Below, piece after piece: positions 60,148 to 64,000 of a DNA stretch of 64,000 nt (position 1 is its first letter; every line of letters starts with the position of its first letter). The notes under the pieces are model-generated. The model ran no database searches. It had not been told where the DNA came from and saw nothing but the letters and a program-made list of their open reading frames with translations. The translations under genes and the position numbers were made by a program. This DNA comes from Clostridia bacterium (GTDB lineage Bacteria > Bacillota > Clostridia > Oscillospirales > CAG-272), in NCBI GenBank assembly GCA_017461945.1, contig JAFTSB010000052.1, positions 1 through 64,000 of the forward strand, in the 5' to 3' direction.

Positions 60148-60942
60148 ATGGGTAGAGCTCTTGGCGCTTTTGACCGGGATGACGAAATGGATCGTCCCGA
60201 TCTGAACAAATGCCCCGATTGCGGCTGTTTTTTTGCCAGCGATAACTGTCCCTTGTGCGGCAAGCCTTGTCCCGAGGCGTTCCGCGCCGGTAACCGTACT
60301 GTTGTCAAACAGAAAAAACAGTATTGGCGAGCCTCGTCCCGTGGTCCGGCTTTTGTGGATTGGTACCATCAATGGTGGTTCATCATTCTGATGCTGTTTA
60401 TGTTTCCTTTGGTGGGCATTGTTTTGCTGCTGACCAGCCCCCATAAGCGCTCGCTGAAAATCACCTTTTGCTCCATTCTTGCCGTGCTATTCATTGGTGG
60501 CGTGGTGGTGCTTGGCAACCTGGATCGCTGGATATGGATGGCGGAGCACGACGATCCCACTGTGAACACCTCACTCTCGCGACAGGACTATATTACCGCC
60601 TGCGAGCAGGTCGAGCCACAGAACTATTACCGTCTGGCCGGTCAGTATGAGGGGCGCTTTGTCACCATGACGTTGACCGTGGTGGACCGTGTCACCGATG
60701 TGGATGCCTATTACTATGAAAATGAGAATATCAACTGCTACCGTTGCCGCGATACAGCGGGCGGCGAATACACCGTTATCATCCGCGACTGCATTGTGGA
60801 TGCGCCCCAGAATTTCATCGCCGGCGATGTGATCACCATTTACGGCGAGGGTGCCGGCGATGTGATGGCCTATGACAATCAGGGCTATGACGTGACCGCC
60901 CCCGGCATCAATGTAGCATACGTTGTGCTGCAACCCAAATAA
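60148..60942 (+). CDS. Zinc-ribbon membrane protein with extracytoplasmic domain
   Basis: A 264-residue protein with three parts: an N-terminal zinc ribbon (CPDCGCFFASDNCPLCGKPC, residues about 22-41), two transmembrane helices (about 75-95 and 105-125), and a C-terminal domain of about 130 residues outside the membrane that resembles an OB-fold (GRFVTMTLTVVDRV, GEYTVIIRD, AGDVITIYGEG). The pattern recurs in Firmicutes proteins of unknown role. AAAGGAGG precedes the ATG. It has its own promoter directly behind spoIIE. Confidence 0.72.
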   Translation: MGRALGAFDRDDEMDRPDLNKCPDCGCFFASDNCPLCGKPCPEAFRAGNRTVVKQKKQYWRASSRGPAFVDWYHQWWFIILMLFMFPLVGIVLLLTSPHKRSLKITFCSILAVLFIGGVVVLGNLDRWIWMAEHDDPTVNTSLSRQDYITACEQVEPQNYYRLAGQYEGRFVTMTLTVVDRVTDVDAYYYENENINCYRCRDTAGGEYTVIIRDCIVDAPQNFIAGDVITIYGEGAGDVMAYDNQGYDVTAPGINVAYVVLQPK

Positions 60943-61329
60943 AGCAAAAATCCCGCACCGTAGCGTGGTACTCCAAGCGGAGTATTCACGCTACAACTAT
61001 GATTGCCCTATGGGCATGTTATGAGTTATGAAATGCTAAGCATTGTTATGATTGGTTTCGCCAAGTTTGAGGTCAGATGGGCTATCATCTCATAACATTT
61101 GCGTAGCAAATTCATAACGGCGAGCATAGCGGGCCTCACAGCCCTAAACTGAAAACTAACAGAAAAGAGAGAACATTTCAGCGTTTAAGCTAATTTGTTC
61201 TCTCTTTTCTGCGTGTATAAGGGTTTGGGCTTAGCCCTTTTTGCATTTGACCGGTCAAATGCAATGCTCGCATATAGTGAGCTCTTTAAATTCTCCGCTA
61301 AGAACATTGCACCGTGCGCGGGATTTTTG
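60943..61329. repeat. Gene-free interval with hairpin-rich intergenic repeats
   Basis: No gene. It contains AGCGTG-GTACTCC-AAGC-GGAGTA-TTCACGCT (about 60962-60992), GCCCTATGGGC (61006), AAATGCTAAGCATT (61031) and TTTGCGTAGCAAA (61098), with the flanking phrases GTTATGAGTTATGAAA and CATCTCATAACATTTG in near-inverted order. It looks like a decayed palindromic repeat element. Confidence 0.5.
61161..61210 (-). terminator. Probable terminator of the PadR/DUF4097 operon
   Basis: AGAAAAGAGAGAACA / TGTTCTCTCTTTTCT stem (15 bp) with a 20-base loop; the T-run after it is poor. Confidence 0.45.
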
Positions 61330-62298
61330 CTATTTTTCAATGCGTATGGTAATATCTCCCGTAGAGGTGAAGATCTCACACAGCCCACCCTCGGTGGTGT
61401 ACGGCTGGATGGCGATATCTCCCGTTGAGGTATCCGTGCGAAAGCTCTTGTCCGAGAGCAGCGTGCCCTCCACGTCACCCGTTGAGGTGCGGATGGAGAG
61501 CGTGGCGGCATCGCAACGCTCCAGCGTAATGTCGCCGGTGTCACTTTCCAATTTCATATGACCTGTTGTGATTGCATTTTTAAGGGAGATTTCACCCGTA
61601 TTGCTTTTTCCCACAAGCTCGTTGCAAGCCATGTTGGCGATTTCTGTATCACCCGTATCGGTTTCAAAGCACAGCGTCGGTACTGTGACCGATCGCAGGG
61701 TGATCTCGCCCGTTTCGGTGGTCAGCGTTGCCGTATGCTTGATATCCATGTCGGCAACCGTGACGTCACCCGTTGTTGTGCGGATGGAAAGGCAATCTCC
61801 AACTGTCGCATAAAACGCCACATCGCCCGTGGAAAGCGTGATATCTACGGCGCTGAAGGCAAAATCCGCAGGCACCGTCACATCGCTGGTATCGCCGGTG
61901 ACCGTCAGTCGATCATATGCCGTTTTTGGCAGATAGACCGTTACCGCAGATGTCTCAAAATGAAAGCCGATATGGTCATACCACTTGCGTTCATCCGTTT
62001 GACGGATCACCAAGGTAGTACCCTCCACAGCAACGCTGTGTGGGGTCTTTTCACTCTCATAGCATTCCACACGGCAAACGCCGTCCTCGGCCAAAGCAAA
62101 TCGCAGATCGCTTGTGTCCGTTTCTACGCCGATCCATATAAAATCCTCGGTTACGATATGCGTTTTTTTCGTATATTCGATCGTATCCAGCTTGCTCCAA
62201 TCAAAGCCGACGGCAAGCAGAGAAAAGAACATGACAGCAAGGCCTGTTACCGTCAATACGGCGCCAATCAGCAGTGCTATTCGTTTGGATCGTGTCAT
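61330..62298 (-). CDS. DUF4097 beta-strand-repeat protein
   Basis: A 322-residue protein: short cytoplasmic start, one transmembrane helix (about 7-29, ALLIGAVLTVTGLAVMFFSLL), then a long right-handed beta-solenoid built on about ten repeats of the type S/T-T-G-D/E-V/I (for example LSTGDVAF, TTTGDVTV, TETGEITL, DTGDITLE, STGDIAIQ), spaced near 20 residues. This is the DUF4097 family, commonly co-encoded with DUF1700 and PadR. It is probably an extracytoplasmic envelope-stress component. AAGGAG precedes the ATG at 62298, which overlaps the DUF1700 stop. Confidence 0.9.
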   Translation of the reverse strand: MTRSKRIALLIGAVLTVTGLAVMFFSLLAVGFDWSKLDTIEYTKKTHIVTEDFIWIGVETDTSDLRFALAEDGVCRVECYESEKTPHSVAVEGTTLVIRQTDERKWYDHIGFHFETSAVTVYLPKTAYDRLTVTGDTSDVTVPADFAFSAVDITLSTGDVAFYATVGDCLSIRTTTGDVTVADMDIKHTATLTTETGEITLRSVTVPTLCFETDTGDTEIANMACNELVGKSNTGEISLKNAITTGHMKLESDTGDITLERCDAATLSIRTSTGDVEGTLLSDKSFRTDTSTGDIAIQPYTTEGGLCEIFTSTGDITIRIEK

Positions 62299-62897
62299 TT
62301 TACCTTCTCCTTTCCAAGCAAAAGTGCTTTCGTGCCAAGCAACAACCATTTGCCAAGCCGGATCAGCCCCTTTGCTGCATATTGACAGCCAAAGGCCAAA
62401 AGAATGGCAAGGCCTGCCAGACAGAGCCCACCGCCCATCGCCAGACTGCCTGTGGCTGCCATGCCGCCAAACAGATAAGCAACACCGCCAAACAGTCCGC
62501 ACACAGCTCCCACGGCCAAGGAAGCATCTACCGCATACAATGCGATAGCCACGGACCATATCGCCACATAAACCGAAGCAAAGATCGCGGCGGCGGCAAT
62601 CAGCAGCGGCAGCCATATGAACGATCCCAGCACGATCAACACGATCTCAAATGTGCGCAGGGCGCGTTTGGGCTTGATCTTGGTATGAAGCAGCTTAAAA
62701 AGCGAGGTGTCATCCAGGATCTGAGCCACGATCTCGTCAATGGGGCCCAGAACCGCCACCGCCTCCTCCTCGGTCATGCCCATCTCCATATGATCGTCTA
62801 TCATTTCATTGTAATAGGTTAAGGTTTGCTCTGCTTCCTCACACGGCAGACCTTGAAGCCGCGCCTTTAGTGCCGACAAAAAATCCGCTTTACTCAT
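62295..62897 (-). CDS. DUF1700 (HAAS-domain) membrane protein
   Basis: A 200-residue protein: an N-terminal HAAS domain (MSKADFLSALKARLQGLP, then EEEAVAVLGPIDEIVAQI, residues 1-60) and four to five transmembrane helices. It overlaps DUF4097 by four bases and PadR by eight bases, a conserved trio. The HAAS domain is thought to sense or transmit signals with the PadR regulator. AAGGAG precedes the ATG at 62897. Confidence 0.9.
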   Translation of the reverse strand: MSKADFLSALKARLQGLPCEEAEQTLTYYNEMIDDHMEMGMTEEEAVAVLGPIDEIVAQILDDTSLFKLLHTKIKPKRALRTFEIVLIVLGSFIWLPLLIAAAAIFASVYVAIWSVAIALYAVDASLAVGAVCGLFGGVAYLFGGMAATGSLAMGGGLCLAGLAILLAFGCQYAAKGLIRLGKWLLLGTKALLLGKEKVK

Positions 62898-63213
62898 CGC
62901 TGTTCTCCTTTGTGACAAATTGATAAATCGAGATGATCTCCTTCCATTCCTCTCGGAATGTTCGGATGCGCTCCAAGCCTCGCTGTGTGATGTGATAGTA
63001 TTTGCGCAATCTGCCGTTATGCTCGGCGCTGCGCACGGTCAGCAGCTCTGCTGCCTCCAGTCGTCGCAGGATCGGATAGAGCGTGGACTCGGATATTTCT
63101 ACGTACGGCTTCATATCCTTGATGATCTGATATCCATAGGAATCCTCATTTTTAATGGCCGCCAGCACGCAAATGTCCAAAAGTCCTCTTTTCATTTGAA
63201 TGTCCACTTCCAT
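62890..63213 (-). CDS. PadR-family transcriptional regulator
   Basis: A 107-residue winged-helix regulator with the PadR signature: KRGLLDICVLAAIKNEDSYGYQII, STLYPILRRLEAAELLTVRS and the YYHITQRGLERI wing. It probably represses its own operon, since a perfect inverted repeat overlaps the -10 element of its promoter. The first of three overlapping genes with DUF1700 and DUF4097. Start chosen at the ATG after AAAGGTGG. Confidence 0.93.
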   Translation of the reverse strand: MEVDIQMKRGLLDICVLAAIKNEDSYGYQIIKDMKPYVEISESTLYPILRRLEAAELLTVRSAEHNGRLRKYYHITQRGLERIRTFREEWKEIISIYQFVTKENSDE

Positions 63214-63228
63214 ACCACCTTTCACACA

Positions 63229-63249
63229 ATACTATACCACGCATAGTAT
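63229..63249. promoter_or_regulatory. PadR operator palindrome
   Basis: ATACTAT-N7-ATAGTAT, perfect arms, covering the -10 element of the PadR promoter. Confidence 0.65.
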
Positions 63250-63259
63250 CAGTTGTCAA
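63231..63259 (-). promoter_or_regulatory. Promoter of the PadR/DUF1700/DUF4097 operon
   Basis: Minus strand TTGACA, 17 bases, TATAGT. Confidence 0.85.
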
Positions 63260-63373
63260 GCATTTTTTAGAATTCGCGAAAAATATTTTGATTTGTTCAA
63301 GCAAAGGCCGCGTATTGAAGGGAGAACCGTCACCGCGCTATACTTTGGTTATCCTTGGCTGACCAGATTTTTA

Positions 63374-63405
63374 TAAAAAAACCGCCCCGGTAAAGGGGCG
63401 GTTTT
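63374..63405 (-). terminator. Terminator of gpsA
   Basis: AACCGCCCC / GGGGCGGTT stem; the minus strand has a run of seven T after it, ten bases past the gpsA stop. Confidence 0.85.
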
Positions 63406-63414
63406 GTGTGTATC

Positions 63415-64000
63415 TTATCGAATGGTTTCGGTCTCGAACTTGCTCCACGGAACGTTCACGTCGGCATTGTCGACCAGCAGCTCGCGGATGTGATAGAGCA
63501 GGGGGAAGTCCTCTGCCTTGGCGCGGCCGGCCTCCACCATCTGGATGACGGCATCGGCGGTGCGGCGAGCGATAACGATGGACTCCAGGGTCACACCCTT
63601 CAGAATCTCCATCGCCTCGTCAAACTTCTTGCCCTCGCCAAGGAGCGTACCGATCTTACGGGTACGGCCACCGAATACGGTTACGTACAGGTCGCCAACG
63701 CCAAGGAAGATGTTCTTCTGGGCATTGCCGTCGCACAGATCCAGCAGGCGGTACATTTCCTTTGCAGCCTGGCCAAACAGAGCTGCCTGAGAGTTGTAGT
63801 GCTCAAACACGCGGCCCTCGCGCTTGTAGGAAAGGCCGATGGCCAGAGAAACGCCCAGAGCGTAAGCGTTCTTCAAAGCAACGGCGCACTCAACACCGCG
63901 GATGTCGGTGGAAAGGCTAACGTGGTAGAAATCGGTCTCAAAGAGAGAACGGATCCAACGGAGCTGCTCCATATCGGGGCCGCAGAAGGTGACCTCGGTG
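63415..64000 (-). CDS. gpsA: Glycerol-3-phosphate dehydrogenase, 5' part outside the window
   Basis: The frame stays open at base 64000, so the N-terminal Rossmann half is cut off. The visible 194 residues are the helical C-terminal domain: GVECAVALKNAYALGVSLAIG (with the catalytic Lys), NSQAALFGQAAKEM, GVGDLYVTVFGGRTRKIG and the final YHIRELLVDN. It makes sn-glycerol-3-phosphate for phospholipids from dihydroxyacetone phosphate. The segment GVSLAIGLSYKREGR is slightly longer than in many members. Confidence 0.9.
   Translation of the reverse strand, partial: TEVTFCGPDMEQLRWIRSLFETDFYHVSLSTDIRGVECAVALKNAYALGVSLAIGLSYKREGRVFEHYNSQAALFGQAAKEMYRLLDLCDGNAQKNIFLGVGDLYVTVFGGRTRKIGTLLGEGKKFDEAMEILKGVTLESIVIARRTADAVIQMVEAGRAKAEDFPLLYHIRELLVDNADVNVPWSKFETETIR

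Overview
The window is a gene-dense, moderately GC-rich chromosome segment from an anaerobic, apparently spore-forming Clostridia-type Firmicute, probably an uncultured gut lineage. The evidence is spoIIE, a T-box leader, a large Alu-type SRP RNA next to dnaX-ybaB-recR, consensus sigma-A promoters with 17-base spacers, and strong AGGAGG ribosome sites. Genus cannot be told from the sequence. I see no CRISPR array, prophage or transposase. Both edges cut genes: a GH13 glucosidase on the left and gpsA on the right.

Layout, bases 1-21,000: GH13 enzyme plus a small partner; a reverse operon of flavin-reductase-like protein, proA and L-serine dehydratase; a very strongly expressed orphan sugar-binding lipoprotein; a GatD-like dehydrogenase; prmC-ddl-oxidoreductase; a CvpA-like membrane protein; an Amidase_6 protein; an ArsB-like transporter; glycerol-1-phosphate dehydrogenase; galT. 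An 800-base gap then carries two candidate non-coding RNAs, followed by a queuosine-precursor-type (VUT) transporter and an SDR enzyme.

Bases 21,000-31,400: a tRNA-Leu(UAG) surrounded by unusual repeats; a MITE-like element; an intracellular carbohydrate cluster (GH39-like, UlaG-like lactonase, GH16, sugar-acid dehydratase, SDR) with a divergent AraC regulator; and an operon joining a sulfite-reductase-like protein to an iron/siderophore-type ABC importer.

Bases 31,400-41,030: a complete arginine operon argGHCJBDF with ARG boxes in front and 131-base tandem repeats inside. Behind argF, a low-GC cassette of an SLOG-family protein and an XRE regulator is bracketed by two nearly identical copies of the argF terminator and carries three operator palindromes.

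Bases 41,030-64,000: a T-box-controlled TrpXYZ-like amino-acid importer whose leader fits phenylalanine better than tryptophan; a GH127 arabinofuranosidase; recR-ybaB-dnaX with SRP RNA; a degenerate PtsI-like protein; an M20 peptidase; a DUF1846 protein; two tandem sugar isomerase paralogues with a second SLOG protein; spoIIE; a zinc-ribbon membrane protein; a PadR-DUF1700-DUF4097 envelope operon; and gpsA.

The strongest leads for something undescribed are the roughly 390-base orphan RNA at 19,102-19,488, the terminator-bracketed SLOG/XRE cassette, and the tRNA-Leu gene whose leader holds an inverted copy of its own 5' half.
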